Shown here: positions 1-7,734 of the stretch, one piece after another
Layout of the letters: every line of letters begins with the position of its first letter
Position numbering within the stretch: position 1 is the first letter of the stretch
Assembly (NCBI GenBank): GCA_902477075.1
Contig: CABSFU010000001.1
Coordinates: forward strand, 1-64,000
Direction: 5' to 3'
Source: UMGS1498 sp900552335
Lineage (GTDB): Bacteria > Bacillota_I > Bacilli_A > RF39 > UBA660
DNA length: 64,000 nucleotides
The notes under the pieces: model-generated
What the model saw: the letters and a program-made list of their open reading frames with translations, nothing else
What the model was told of the DNA's origin: nothing
The model's database searches: none
Made by a program: the position numbers and the translations under genes

Positions 1-53
1 TGACTCCCGCAGGATTTTAAGTCCTGTGCGTCTACCAATTTCGCCACTCAGGC
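1..53 (-). tRNA. tRNA-Leu(TAA), 3' part outside window
   Basis: Read on the minus strand, the 5' half of a leucine tRNA is visible. It starts with G at 53, has a D-arm and an anticodon loop CTTAAAA giving anticodon TAA (reads UUA). The variable arm, T-arm and CCA end lie beyond the window edge. It is the last visible member of a six-tRNA array, one base after the tRNA-Lys CCA. Confidence 0.93.
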
Positions 54-54
54 A

Positions 55-130
55 TGGTGTCCCGTTGGAGATTCGAACTCCAGACCCTTTGATTAAAAGT
101 CAAATGCTCTACCGACTGAGCTAACGGAAC
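55..130 (-). tRNA. tRNA-Lys(TTT)
   Basis: A 76-nt tRNA with encoded CCA at 55-57. The 7-bp acceptor stem contains one G-U wobble. The anticodon loop CTTTTAA gives anticodon TTT, and the T-arm has the usual GTTCGAATC. It is part of the leftward Val-Thr-Tyr-Gln-Lys-Leu array. Confidence 0.96.
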
Positions 131-151
131 AAATATTTAAAATTTAAAAAA

Positions 152-227
152 TGGCTGCCTCGGCTAGACTCGAACTAGCGAAATGCCACAGTCAAAGTGT
201 GGTGCCTTACCGCTTGGCTACGAGGCA
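152..227 (-). tRNA. tRNA-Gln(TTG)
   Basis: A 76-nt tRNA with encoded CCA at 152-154. The anticodon loop CTTTGAC gives TTG (Gln). The acceptor stem TGCCTCG pairs perfectly with CGAGGCA, and the discriminator base is G. The 5' base is U and pairs with A, as is common in bacterial tRNA-Gln. Confidence 0.96.
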
Positions 228-244
228 ATAAATACCACAATTAA

Positions 245-328
245 TGGTGGAGGGAGATGGATTTGAACCATCGAACCCGAAGGAACAGATTTACAGTCTG
301 CCGCGTTTGACCACTTCGCTACCCCTCC
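245..328 (-). tRNA. tRNA-Tyr(GTA)
   Basis: An 84-nt class II tRNA with a long variable arm. The anticodon loop CTGTAAA gives GTA. CCA is encoded at 245-247. The long variable arm and GTA anticodon together identify bacterial tRNA-Tyr. Confidence 0.96.
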
Positions 329-333
329 AATAA

Positions 334-409
<76 letters not shown>

Positions 410-413
410 AAAA

Positions 414-490
414 TGGTGGGCGATATAGGACTCGAACCTATGACCCCCTGCTTGTAAGGCAGGTGCTCTAACCAACTGAGCTAATCGCCC
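414..490 (-). tRNA. tRNA-Val(TAC)
   Basis: A 77-nt tRNA with encoded CCA at 414-416. The anticodon loop CTTACAA gives TAC (Val), and the acceptor stem GGGCGAT pairs with ATCGCCC. It is the first gene of the leftward tRNA operon, about 47 nt downstream of the promoter. Confidence 0.96.
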
Positions 491-536
491 GCATTTGCGT
501 GCCATTAAAAACATTTCATTTAAAATGACAGTTTAA

Positions 537-565
537 ATTATACTATACAACTTAAGATAATGCAA
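537..565 (-). promoter_or_regulatory. sigma-A-type promoter of the tRNA operon
   Basis: On the minus strand there is a -35 box TTGCAT (560-565), a 17-bp spacer and a perfect -10 box TATAAT (537-542). Transcription should begin near 530, shortly before tRNA-Val. No other promoter-like element sits between this site and the array. Confidence 0.75.
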
Positions 566-571
566 TACCTT

Positions 572-928
572 TTAACAATTTTTTTTATAATTTTCTATGT
601 TTTCTTCTATCCATATTGGAAGTTTGTATCTTAAAGTTTTAAAGCCAAGCTTTGTTTCTATTATTTTTGCTCTTCTTTTTTTATCTTGAATTTTATATGG
701 AATGTTTTTAATGCTTAAATTCATATGATTCGATTGATCATCAATATCTATAATTTTAACTTTTATAACTTCACCAGGTTTAACATAATTATTAATATTT
801 CTGACAAATCGATTAGAAATTTCGGAAATATGAATTAATCCAGAATAATCTTCATCTATCTTTATGAAAATTCCATATGGTTCTATTCCACTAACCACTC
901 CTCTTATAATTTCTCCTTTTTGATACAT
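572..928 (-). CDS. S1 RNA-binding domain protein (YugI/GSP13/CvfD-like)
   Basis: A 118-aa protein. Residues 4-77 form one S1 OB-fold with the usual GxVxGIxPYGxFIxI opening and a GLIHISEIS core. A short basic and aromatic tail (residues 78-118) follows. Single-S1 proteins of this size in Bacillota (YugI/GSP13, CvfD) bind ribosomes or RNA and act in translation stress. The start at 928 is chosen because GAGGTG lies 7 nt upstream, rather than an upstream TTG that would overlap that site. The gene faces away from the NifU-like gene across a short divergent gap. The family assignment is firm; the exact role is inferred. Confidence 0.8.
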   Translation of the reverse strand: MYQKGEIIRGVVSGIEPYGIFIKIDEDYSGLIHISEISNRFVRNINNYVKPGEVIKVKIIDIDDQSNHMNLSIKNIPYKIQDKKRRAKIIETKLGFKTLRYKLPIWIEENIENYKKNC

Positions 929-1024
929 AATAGAACACCTCAATTGAGATTATACCATAAAATAAAGAAAAGAAAAAGTATTTACTATTGTGCAAACTTA
1001 TTATATAATTTTTTTGGTGATAAT

Positions 1025-1264
1025 ATGAAAGTAGAAGAAAGAGTTATTGAAATAATTAATATGTTAAAACCTTTTTTAGCTTCAGAAGGTGGAGATATTG
1101 AATTTGTTAAATATGAAGACGGTATTGTTTATATTAAAATGTTAGGTGCATGTGCAGAATGTATGTACGTTGACGACACTATTTCATCTAGTATTGAAAG
1201 TACAATTATGGAAGAAATTCCTGAAGTCAAAGGGGTTATCAATTTACCTTTAGATAATCTCTAA
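1025..1264 (+). CDS. NifU C-terminal-domain protein (iron-sulfur scaffold/carrier, NfuA-type)
   Basis: A 79-aa protein made only of the NifU C-terminal domain. It has the LASEGGDIEFV start and the CxxC cluster ligand pair (C43, C46). Such proteins hold a [4Fe-4S] cluster between two subunits and pass it to apo-enzymes. The canonical proline after the second Cys is replaced by Met. The start at 1025 follows GGTGAT with normal spacing; upstream codons in frame are intergenic. Its 3' end overlaps the convergent next gene by 15 bp. A -35/-10 pair (TTTACT, 17 bp, TATAAT, 982-1010) lies very close to the start and may be its promoter. Confidence 0.85.
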   Translation: MKVEERVIEIINMLKPFLASEGGDIEFVKYEDGIVYIKMLGACAECMYVDDTISSSIESTIMEEIPEVKGVINLPLDNL

Positions 1265-2137
1265 CCAATCTATTTCAGGAAGCTGAATTATGCTTTTTAA
1301 GTATTGATATAATTTTTTTATTAGTTTTTCGTAAATTGGGGTAATTTTAATTGCCTCTTTTATTTTGCTTTCTTCTAATTTATTTTCAACAATTTGTTCA
1401 TATAAATCGAAGTAAAAACTTGGATATAACATTCGAATAAAAAAATAATATAGTTCATCTTCAGTTAAATGAGCTGTTGCTATATAAATTTTTATATTTT
1501 CAAGTACATCTTCTTCTCGGAAAAGCATACTTTTAAAAAATTCAGCAGAATCTCTTACTTTTATATCGATAATATAATTTAACGGATTATAAAATTCAAA
1601 TAAACTGTCTGTTTCAGCCATCCTCTTATGTGCTATAGAACATTTACCACTATATTTTCGATTTAACAAACATATTCCATTTTCTGCAATTCCAGCATAA
1701 TAAGGGAAGCTTTTTCTAATAAGAGGATATTTTTTTCCTATTTGTGATATTTGATATTCAAAGTAATCTATTTTATTACTCCATAGTTTTTTCCATGCAT
1801 TATCTCCATCAAATTTGCCGGTTACATTTCCAAAATAAATAATGTCTTTCATATCAATCTTCTTTGATAAATCTTCATATAACTTCATTAAGATATATTT
1901 TCTATCATTATATTCTGTTAACAATTGATTATTCCTATTTAATATAATTTGATGGCTATATATTCCCATTTTAATTACTTCTAAATATAAATTGTATGTT
2001 TCTTGCAGTTTATGTATTTCATTCTTATATAAGAATAATACATAATTTTCATTATTACTTTTGAAATAATAATTTTCTCCATTGAGGCGAATTTCATCAG
2101 AATACAAATTGTAATAGTAACTTAGTACATTCTTCAT
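1250..2137 (-). CDS. CotS/YutH-like spore-coat-associated kinase-fold protein (tentative)
   Basis: A 295-aa protein. The middle and C-terminal parts look like the aminoglycoside-phosphotransferase-like fold of the spore-coat proteins CotS, YsxE and YutH. Residues about 167-205 give an S-x-A-H-K-R-M segment followed by NPLNYIIDIKVRDSAEFF, where these families carry a catalytic-loop-derived H-R and a DWVxDxPxRDLAEW-like block. A classical HxDxxxxN catalytic loop is not obvious, so activity is doubtful. The SD site GAGGTG is well placed. No membrane segment is visible. With spoIIR in the same window a sporulation role is plausible, but it could be another kinase-fold protein. Confidence 0.45.
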   Translation of the reverse strand: MKNVLSYYYNLYSDEIRLNGENYYFKSNNENYVLFLYKNEIHKLQETYNLYLEVIKMGIYSHQIILNRNNQLLTEYNDRKYILMKLYEDLSKKIDMKDIIYFGNVTGKFDGDNAWKKLWSNKIDYFEYQISQIGKKYPLIRKSFPYYAGIAENGICLLNRKYSGKCSIAHKRMAETDSLFEFYNPLNYIIDIKVRDSAEFFKSMLFREEDVLENIKIYIATAHLTEDELYYFFIRMLYPSFYFDLYEQIVENKLEESKIKEAIKITPIYEKLIKKLYQYLKSIIQLPEIDWLEII

Positions 2138-2195
2138 ATATTCACCTCACTTTATTTTATGAATTATTAAAAATATATATGAAAAAAAGGAATCA

Positions 2196-2801
2196 TTACT
2201 GTTCCTCTATTTTTCCATACTTAGCACGGTATCCGGATAATTCTATCAACATGTCGGCCATTGTTTCATTTAATTCTTCATTATCTTTCTTTAACTCTTC
2301 ATATAATTTTTTGTAATCTACTTCAGCATTTTCTGAATTCTTTAAATCTTCCGATTTTTCTATTTGAACAGGTGACAATTCGTTCATGCTAGGTAAATTT
2401 TCTAAAAGCTGACTCTCAGTTGCTTCATTCGCTGAATCTAGCGTTAACATCTTAACTAATTTTTCATCTAATTTAAAATATCTAGCTTCTTTAATTTTTA
2501 CATTGGAAATACTAGATACATCTAAATCTTGAAAAGAAGAGATTTTTGATGATTTTAACTCTTTTAATATCTGTTGAACGATAGATTGCATTTTTTTCCA
2601 TTCAATGTCATCCTTGATTGTCTTCGCAATCCATTCATTAAATTGTTTCATAATCTTCACTAAATACAACTTTATATAGCCTTTTTCATCTTTTTCATGT
2701 TTAGTGTAAATTAAATAATTTGTATTTTTATATTTAAAATAGCGAACTAAATCCACCTCTATTGATTGACTGTCTTCATTCTTTATCAGTATCTTTTCCA
2801 T
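2196..2801 (-). CDS. uncharacterised protein, DUF1292-like N-terminus plus coiled coil
   Basis: A 201-aa soluble protein. Residues about 10-55 (VDLVRYFKYKNTNYLIY...KGYIKLYLVKI) resemble the small beta-rich DUF1292/YrzB module. A variable middle follows, then residues 155-195 are a charged heptad-like helix (KKLYEELKKDNEELNETM). There is no catalytic motif and no signal peptide. It lies 58 bp downstream of nothing but the YutH-like gene's start region, and the two may be cotranscribed. No function is proposed. Confidence 0.5.
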   Translation of the reverse strand: MEKILIKNEDSQSIEVDLVRYFKYKNTNYLIYTKHEKDEKGYIKLYLVKIMKQFNEWIAKTIKDDIEWKKMQSIVQQILKELKSSKISSFQDLDVSSISNVKIKEARYFKLDEKLVKMLTLDSANEATESQLLENLPSMNELSPVQIEKSEDLKNSENAEVDYKKLYEELKKDNEELNETMADMLIELSGYRAKYGKIEEQ

Positions 2802-2888
2802 ATCTATATTCCCCTTATTCTTTTCATATTATATCAAACTATTTTATTTTCTTCAATAGTTACATTTACTTTGTTTAGATTTGGTACC

Positions 2889-2913
2889 AAAAAAGTTGCA
2901 ACAAATGGCAACT
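2889..2913 (-). terminator. intrinsic terminator of trpS
   Basis: On the minus strand the stem AGTTGC / GCAACT (2894-2899 with 2908-2913) is followed by six T. It overlaps the trpS stop codon. Confidence 0.8.
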
Positions 2914-3922
2914 ATTCAAAATAATTGATATGCATACTTTTTTTTACTTTCTTAATTGTATTAAGGGCTTTTTTACGAGCTTTTTCTGTTCCTTCTTCCA
3001 ATATTTTTTGCACTAATTCAGGGCGCTCTTCATAATATTTTCTTTTCTCTCTGATTGGTTTTAAATATTCATTGATATTTTTAGCCAATTCTTTTTTGCA
3101 GGTAACACATCCTCTAGTACCATTTTTACATTCTTTACAAATAGTATCCAGATTATCTTTACTATAAATTTTATGATAATAAAATACATTACATATTTCT
3201 GGATTAGCAGGATCATCTTTTTTGATTTTATTCGGATCTGTTGTAGCCCTGCTTACCTTTCGCATAATTTCCTCTTCGGAGTCCTTTAAATAAATTGCAT
3301 TTCCTAATGATTTACTCATTTTATTTCCATCTAAACCTTTTAATCGGGATACTTCTCCAACTAATGCTTCTGGTTCTTTTAAAGTCTGTCCATAAATAGA
3401 ATTAAACTTTCTTACAATTTCACGGCATTGTTCGATTAAAGGCAATTGATCTTCTCCAACGGGAATAATATCAGCATCAAATGCTGTAATATCGGCTGCT
3501 TGACTGACTGGGTATCCGACAAATCCGTAAGTTACTCCTTCACCATTTTCTCCAAATAATGCTTTTTTCTGAGCAATCTCTGTTTTGACAGTTGGATTTC
3601 TATATAGTCTTGCCATTGTAACCAAATTAGAATAAAAAACGGTTAATTCAGCTACCTCTGGTATTTGAGATTGAATAAAAATAGTGGTTTTATTTGGATC
3701 AATTCCACAAGCCAAATAATCGCATACTACTTCGTGTACATTTTTTCTAACCGTCTCTGGGTCATTAAAATGGTCTGTTAATGCTTGAACATCAGCAGCG
3801 AATATATAAATTTCATATTCACCAGACTCTTGTAGTTTTACTCTGTTTTTTAAAGAGCCTTCCAAATGACCAATATGTAGTGGTCCTGTTGGTCTATCAC
3901 CTGTTAGTATAATTTTTTTCAT
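2912..3922 (-). CDS. trpS: tryptophanyl-tRNA synthetase
   Basis: A 336-aa class Ic synthetase that charges tRNA-Trp. It has the HIGH-type motif H16-I-G-H19 in TGPLHIGH and the KMSKS motif (GNKMSKSLGN near residue 200), and full family length. A C-terminal region near residues 268-286 has two CxxC pairs (CKEC...CVTC) that could bind zinc or a cluster. It stands alone with its own promoter (3940-3968) and terminator. The SD AGGTGA precedes the start. Confidence 0.97.
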   Translation of the reverse strand: MKKIILTGDRPTGPLHIGHLEGSLKNRVKLQESGEYEIYIFAADVQALTDHFNDPETVRKNVHEVVCDYLACGIDPNKTTIFIQSQIPEVAELTVFYSNLVTMARLYRNPTVKTEIAQKKALFGENGEGVTYGFVGYPVSQAADITAFDADIIPVGEDQLPLIEQCREIVRKFNSIYGQTLKEPEALVGEVSRLKGLDGNKMSKSLGNAIYLKDSEEEIMRKVSRATTDPNKIKKDDPANPEICNVFYYHKIYSKDNLDTICKECKNGTRGCVTCKKELAKNINEYLKPIREKRKYYEERPELVQKILEEGTEKARKKALNTIKKVKKSMHINYFE

Positions 3923-3939
3923 AATGTCACCTGCTTTTA

Positions 3940-3968
3940 GTTATAGCATATTTTTTTTTGATTTTCAA
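3940..3968 (-). promoter_or_regulatory. promoter of trpS
   Basis: Minus-strand -35 TTGAAA (3963-3968), 17-bp spacer with an A-rich run, and -10 TATAAC (3940-3945). It sits 18 bp before the trpS start and the leader is very short. No T-box-sized leader is present, so trpS here is not under T-box control. Confidence 0.6.
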
Positions 3969-3998
3969 GTTTCCTATAAAATAGTGCTTGTTTTAGTG

Positions 3999-4430
3999 CT
4001 AATCTTTTTCCTTGTATTTCTTTTTTTCTTCCATTATATATTCTGTTACGTTTGTTTCTATCTCGTTTAAAGCTTCCCTTTGAACATTTGATAAAATTAC
4101 TTCTTCTTTAATTGTGTCGATAATAACTTTTCCCCATATAAAGCCCATTTTAATAGTTAAATCATTAAACATATCTGGTGTAATCGAAACTAGAAAATAA
4201 CCAAATAGCATTCTTTTAGAAGCTAATAAAATTCTCTCATTTGTTATAACTACAGCATATGTTGTAATAATATCAAAGGGATTGTTATTTTTTTGAGCAG
4301 CAAAAGCATACAACACCTTTTCATTTGGGTTTAAATGTTTTTCGATAATCTTTGCATGTTTTTTAAGTCTCCAAGAAATAGTTAATGGATATTTCCTTTT
4401 AAACTGTTTTAATTGTTCATATATACTCAT
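3999..4430 (-). CDS. bacterial PH-like domain protein (YokE-like)
   Basis: A 143-aa protein. Residues about 30-120 alternate hydrophobic strands typical of bacterial PH-like domains (LNPNEKVLYAF...AVVITNERILLASK...GFIWGKVIIDTI). It is preceded by a basic N-terminal helix and followed by a charged helix. No membrane span is visible, so it is probably cytosolic. These modules usually act as binding folds; no ligand can be read from sequence. The SD GGAGG lies just upstream of the start. Confidence 0.6.
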   Translation of the reverse strand: MSIYEQLKQFKRKYPLTISWRLKKHAKIIEKHLNPNEKVLYAFAAQKNNNPFDIITTYAVVITNERILLASKRMLFGYFLVSITPDMFNDLTIKMGFIWGKVIIDTIKEEVILSNVQREALNEIETNVTEYIMEEKKKYKEKD

Positions 4431-4584
4431 AAAGCGCCTCCTACTTCTCGATATACAAGTTTAATCAAAATTATTATACCATGAATAGTTATTTTTTATC
4501 AAATTGATGATATTAAAATATTTTACTGAAAAAATAACTAATTATTAACCAATTAATTTAAAAATATCAACTTTTAATTGATAT

Positions 4585-5220
4585 TTAGATTTTCATATTT
4601 AGTATTTCCTCTGTTATTAACTTAGATGATGTGTTAATAAATTGCTCTATATTGTAAATATTAAAAATAAAAGTTTTATGTATTTTTGTGTTTTTCACTA
4701 TTCTAACAATAGATTCTGATAGTTTTTCCATTTTTTCTTTAGGGATTTCTTCTATTAAAATATCATCATAATTTATATTATTCCGATATAAAAACTCTAA
4801 ATCAAGATTATATTTTTCTATTAATTGAATATTCAAATTGGTATAATCATTATAAACATACAAATCAAGCATTAACCCATTTAACTTCACTTTTTCACCA
4901 TCTAATTTGGTAATCATATCATTGTTATCTACTATTTCTGTCAGAAAAAATTTGAACCAAAAATAGTCTGTATATAAATGAATATAATATCCTAGGACAA
5001 AATCATCATTTAAATTTTTCTTATATTTCTTTAAAAATCTATCCATATTAGGGATATTATCTGATCCATTGCCATCTAAAAAGTGACTGCATAATTTAGT
5101 CTGACCAAGGCATTGAGAAATATCTGGAGACACTGAGCCAAATAATATTTTTTTCTCATCTCTACGGATTACTTCGTTCACTTTTTTAGCCACTGCTAAA
5201 TGGATTAATGATGACGCCAT
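4585..5220 (-). CDS. zinc-dependent phospholipase C-like protein
   Basis: A 211-aa protein with the helical zinc-dependent phospholipase C (S1/P1-like) pattern. H7 lies in the N-terminal ASSLIHLAVA segment, D33 in GSVSPDIS, H46 in CSHFLDG, and H81 and D85 in GYYIHLYTDYFW. All are positioned as metal ligands in this family. There is no signal peptide, so many such Bacillota proteins are cytosolic hydrolases of unknown substrate. The SD GAGGTG precedes the start. The gene is monocistronic. The fold assignment is good; the substrate is unknown. Confidence 0.65.
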   Translation of the reverse strand: MASSLIHLAVAKKVNEVIRRDEKKILFGSVSPDISQCLGQTKLCSHFLDGNGSDNIPNMDRFLKKYKKNLNDDFVLGYYIHLYTDYFWFKFFLTEIVDNNDMITKLDGEKVKLNGLMLDLYVYNDYTNLNIQLIEKYNLDLEFLYRNNINYDDILIEEIPKEKMEKLSESIVRIVKNTKIHKTFIFNIYNIEQFINTSSKLITEEILNMKI

Positions 5221-5350
5221 ATCTACACCTCACTACTTATTACTTTGGTTTATATTTTTTACTATTACAGTGTAATATCATAATAATCTAATGTTATAAA
5301 TTATATCACTGGTAAATTAAATTGTAAACAATAGAAAATTCATAAAAATA

Positions 5351-5775
5351 TTATAAGTTATCATATTCTCCATTTGTCACAGCTTCACACCACTCTGTCG
5401 ATGTATTTTCTCCTGGGACTTCTATTGCAATGTGACTAAACCAAGAATCTTTCTTTGCCACATGCCAATGTTTTACATTTGCAGGTATTACAATTACTGT
5501 GCCAGAATTTAATTCGATAGCCTCTTTTCCCTCTTCTTGATACCAACCATAACCAGCTGTACAGATTAGTATTTGACCACCATTTTTTGCAGCATGATGA
5601 ATATGCCAATTATTTCTACATCCCGGTTCAAATGTAACATTCGCTAAAAAAGGGATCTCTCATGAGGATTTGTTAATGGGTTTAAATAAGATTGCCCTAT
5701 AAAATATTGTGCATATCCAACATTTGGATCTCCTAAACCAAAATAATTTACTTTTTCAAATTCTTCCTTTTTCAT
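5351..5775 (-). pseudogene. cupin-domain protein gene, frameshifted
   Basis: From ATG at 5775 (SD GGAGGG) the first 43 codons read MKKEEFEKVNYFGLG... and end at a TAG. Another frame continues the family sequence: ANVTFEPGCRNNWHIHHA, ICTAGYGWYQEEGK, IPANVKHWHVAKKDSWFSHIA, ending at 5351. The switch falls in a (GA)3 run at 5656-5661 (minus strand): removing one GA restores a single 141-codon frame reading ...NPHEIPFLANVTF.... The HxH and C-terminal metal-type histidines are intact. Such cupins are often paired with flavodoxins and reductases. It could be a real mutation, phase-variable slippage or a sequence error. Confidence 0.85.
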
Positions 5776-5786
5776 ATTTCCCTCCT

Positions 5787-6239
5787 TTATATGTTTTTTA
5801 TTCAGTTATCAATTTCCGATTCTTCTGTTTTTAATTGAGAAAGTTTATTAGAATCAAAAACAACATTTAGACAATCTTTACTACTACCATTTTCACATAA
5901 TTTTTCAAAGTCCTGAAAAGTGTGACCAAGCCATTCGGCATTTGTAGCAAAAAGATAAACTTTTTTACCAGACAAATTGTAATTGTATTGTTTTAAAAAG
6001 GTTGTTACTACTGGACAAATAGTATACCACCAAACAGGACCACCAATATAAATTACATCATAGTTTTCTATATTGTTTATTTGATGTTTTATTTCTGGCT
6101 TCACGTTATTCTCTAGTTCTTCTTTTGCCAAATCACAGCATTCTTGGTAATGATATGGATAATCACTGGCAGGTTCTATTTTAAATAAATCCGCCCCTGT
6201 TAATTGTTGAATCATTTCTGCCACTTCTTTTATTGTCAT
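5787..6239 (-). pseudogene. flavodoxin gene, 5'-truncated and with a C-terminal nonsense codon
   Basis: From ATG at 6239 (SD AGGA) the protein begins MTIKEVAEMIQQLTGADLF. Family members carry an N-terminal strand and FMN phosphate loop (YFSxTGNT) before this point, and that is absent here. The rest is typical: YDVIYIGGPVWWYTICP, LFATNAEWLG. The last codons read EIDN, TGA, then IKNI and TAA, which matches the family end EIDNWIKNI with Trp TGG changed to TGA. Loss of the FMN loop means the product should not bind FMN normally. It lies upstream of the cupin pseudogene in the same operon. Confidence 0.8.
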
Positions 6240-6266
6240 ATCAATCCTCATCTCTTATCTATACAT

Positions 6267-6297
6267 ATCATACACCTTAGAGTTGGCTTTAAGTCAA
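6267..6297 (-). promoter_or_regulatory. MerR-family-type promoter with operator
   Basis: Minus-strand -35 TTGACT (6292-6297) and -10 TATGAT (6267-6272) are separated by 19 bp. The spacer region carries an imperfect inverted repeat, CTTAAAG then 4 nt then CTCTAAG. An over-long spacer with a dyad is the hallmark of promoters activated by MerR regulators. The CTTAGAG-type half site resembles those of the NmlR/AdhR stress-response group. It drives the flavodoxin-cupin pair. No merR gene is in the window. Confidence 0.65.
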
Positions 6298-6328
6298 TAT
6301 CTAAAATTGAATATTTTTAGTTTTATAA

Positions 6329-6355
6329 AAAAAGTGCAATTACTATGCACTTTTT
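6329..6355. terminator. bidirectional intrinsic terminator
   Basis: A 10-bp stem AAAAAGTGCA / TGCACTTTTT with a 7-nt loop reads the same on both strands. It probably ends the leftward gene at 6515-7543 before the flavodoxin promoter begins. Confidence 0.75.
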
Positions 6356-6514
6356 ATCTTTATATGTAGTTCTTTTTATAATGAATGTTCAGACTCTATT
6401 TAGAATATTCCTAATATTCTAAAATTTTTAAAATGAAAACTTCAAATACTATATTGAAAAATAAATTTAAATGATTAATCAAAATACAGTATTGGTTAAA
6501 ATTACTAGGAGTTG

Positions 6515-7543
6515 CTATTTCTTAAAATGAATTTCTTTTACTTTTGTTTTAGTGGAAATCGCTTCTGTTAATTTTTTCTGTTTTTCATCAGATAGAGTTT
6601 TGGTTAATTCTTGGTAATCTTCTTTTTCATAACCTAATAATTCACATAAATAAGACATTAAATATTCTCTACCTGACATATATGCGGCTTCTGTTATAGT
6701 CATCATTTTACCTGAATCAGATGGAATATATGCTTCATCGATATCAACTAAACGAAATTTTATTAGATTTTTAATGACTATATCTCCTGCTAAATCACTA
6801 ATCATTTCAGGCATACAACCTTGACACTTACTGATTACAATATTTTTAAAATAATTTTGAACATCTTCGGATTCTTCTCTTAAGAAATTCAGATTATCAA
6901 ATAAAACTTTGGTAAATGACTCTTTTCTGTCAATATCACACTCATCTATTCCATAAGTAGATGGCACTGTTTTTAATAATTTATTAAAGCTCTCGTCACT
7001 ATCTTTCAAAACCGCAACGAGAATATCAAATTTTTGCTTTTTACTAACCCGTTCTGAAGTAACAAGACTAATAAGAATTTCATACATATTATTTTTTATA
7101 AAAAATTCTATTAAATTTATTTCTTCTTTTTGAACAAAATAAGTAAATTTTCTATAAGATGCTACCATATTATGATATTCTTTTTTTATTTTTTCTCTTC
7201 TGATTTTATCTTCCTTAATGGATTGTATGTAATCATTTATTTCTGGTTTCAAAAACTCTTCTTCAATCACCTTAATAATAAAATCATCTTTTAATAATTC
7301 TGGTAAAAATTTGTAAAATAATTTGTAAAAAGTTTCATGAGCAAGATCAATCATAAAAGGTACAGAGCTGCCTAAGCATCGAGTATCAATATCATAAAAA
7401 AGACTATTTTTATATTCTTCGTTTGGTAACTCTTTTCCTAATATAGTCATTGCTTCTAACATACTAATTAACTCTTGTTTTCTTTCTATTTCAGCTTTAC
7501 ACTGTTGATATTCTATTTTCTTTTTTCTTTCTTCAATTTTCAT
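6515..7543 (-). CDS. uncharacterised 342-aa helical protein
   Basis: I do not recognise this protein. It is 342 aa, soluble and mostly helical, with a lysine/glutamate-rich N-terminus (residues 1-30). It has a stretch of short hydrophobic helices and a C-terminal part (about 270-320: TITEAAYMSGREYLMSYLCELLGYEKEDY) that looks like an ankyrin-type or HEAT-type helix pair. There is no catalytic motif, signal or membrane segment. The start has an excellent SD (AGGAGG). It lies downstream of the CHC2 protein gene with a 191-bp gap and may share its origin. Confidence 0.55.
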   Translation of the reverse strand: MKIEERKKKIEYQQCKAEIERKQELISMLEAMTILGKELPNEEYKNSLFYDIDTRCLGSSVPFMIDLAHETFYKLFYKFLPELLKDDFIIKVIEEEFLKPEINDYIQSIKEDKIRREKIKKEYHNMVASYRKFTYFVQKEEINLIEFFIKNNMYEILISLVTSERVSKKQKFDILVAVLKDSDESFNKLLKTVPSTYGIDECDIDRKESFTKVLFDNLNFLREESEDVQNYFKNIVISKCQGCMPEMISDLAGDIVIKNLIKFRLVDIDEAYIPSDSGKMMTITEAAYMSGREYLMSYLCELLGYEKEDYQELTKTLSDEKQKKLTEAISTKTKVKEIHFKK

Positions 7544-7734
7544 AAAAACCTCCTGATATATTTATTTTTGATGAAATAATCTAATTATATAAGATATTTG
7601 AAATATAGGTTAATTTCTAAATTATTTATCCTTTTGTACGTGAATAAACTTTTATTAAATTTTTAGCTGTTCTTTGTATAAAATTAGTCAAATTTTCAAA
7701 AACATATTAGGATAAATTGCCCATTCTCTATACT

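Noticed and set aside
3923..3998. T-box leader of trpS
   Set aside because: The upstream gap is under 80 bp and a complete promoter sits 18 bp from the start; there is no room for a T-box.
5802..5804. TGA read as Trp (genetic code 4)
   Set aside because: The flavodoxin end looks like EIDN-TGA-IKNI, but walJ and the M23 gene end in TGA within ATGA overlaps and the kinase at 22516 also ends in TGA at a terminator. TGA is a stop in this genome.
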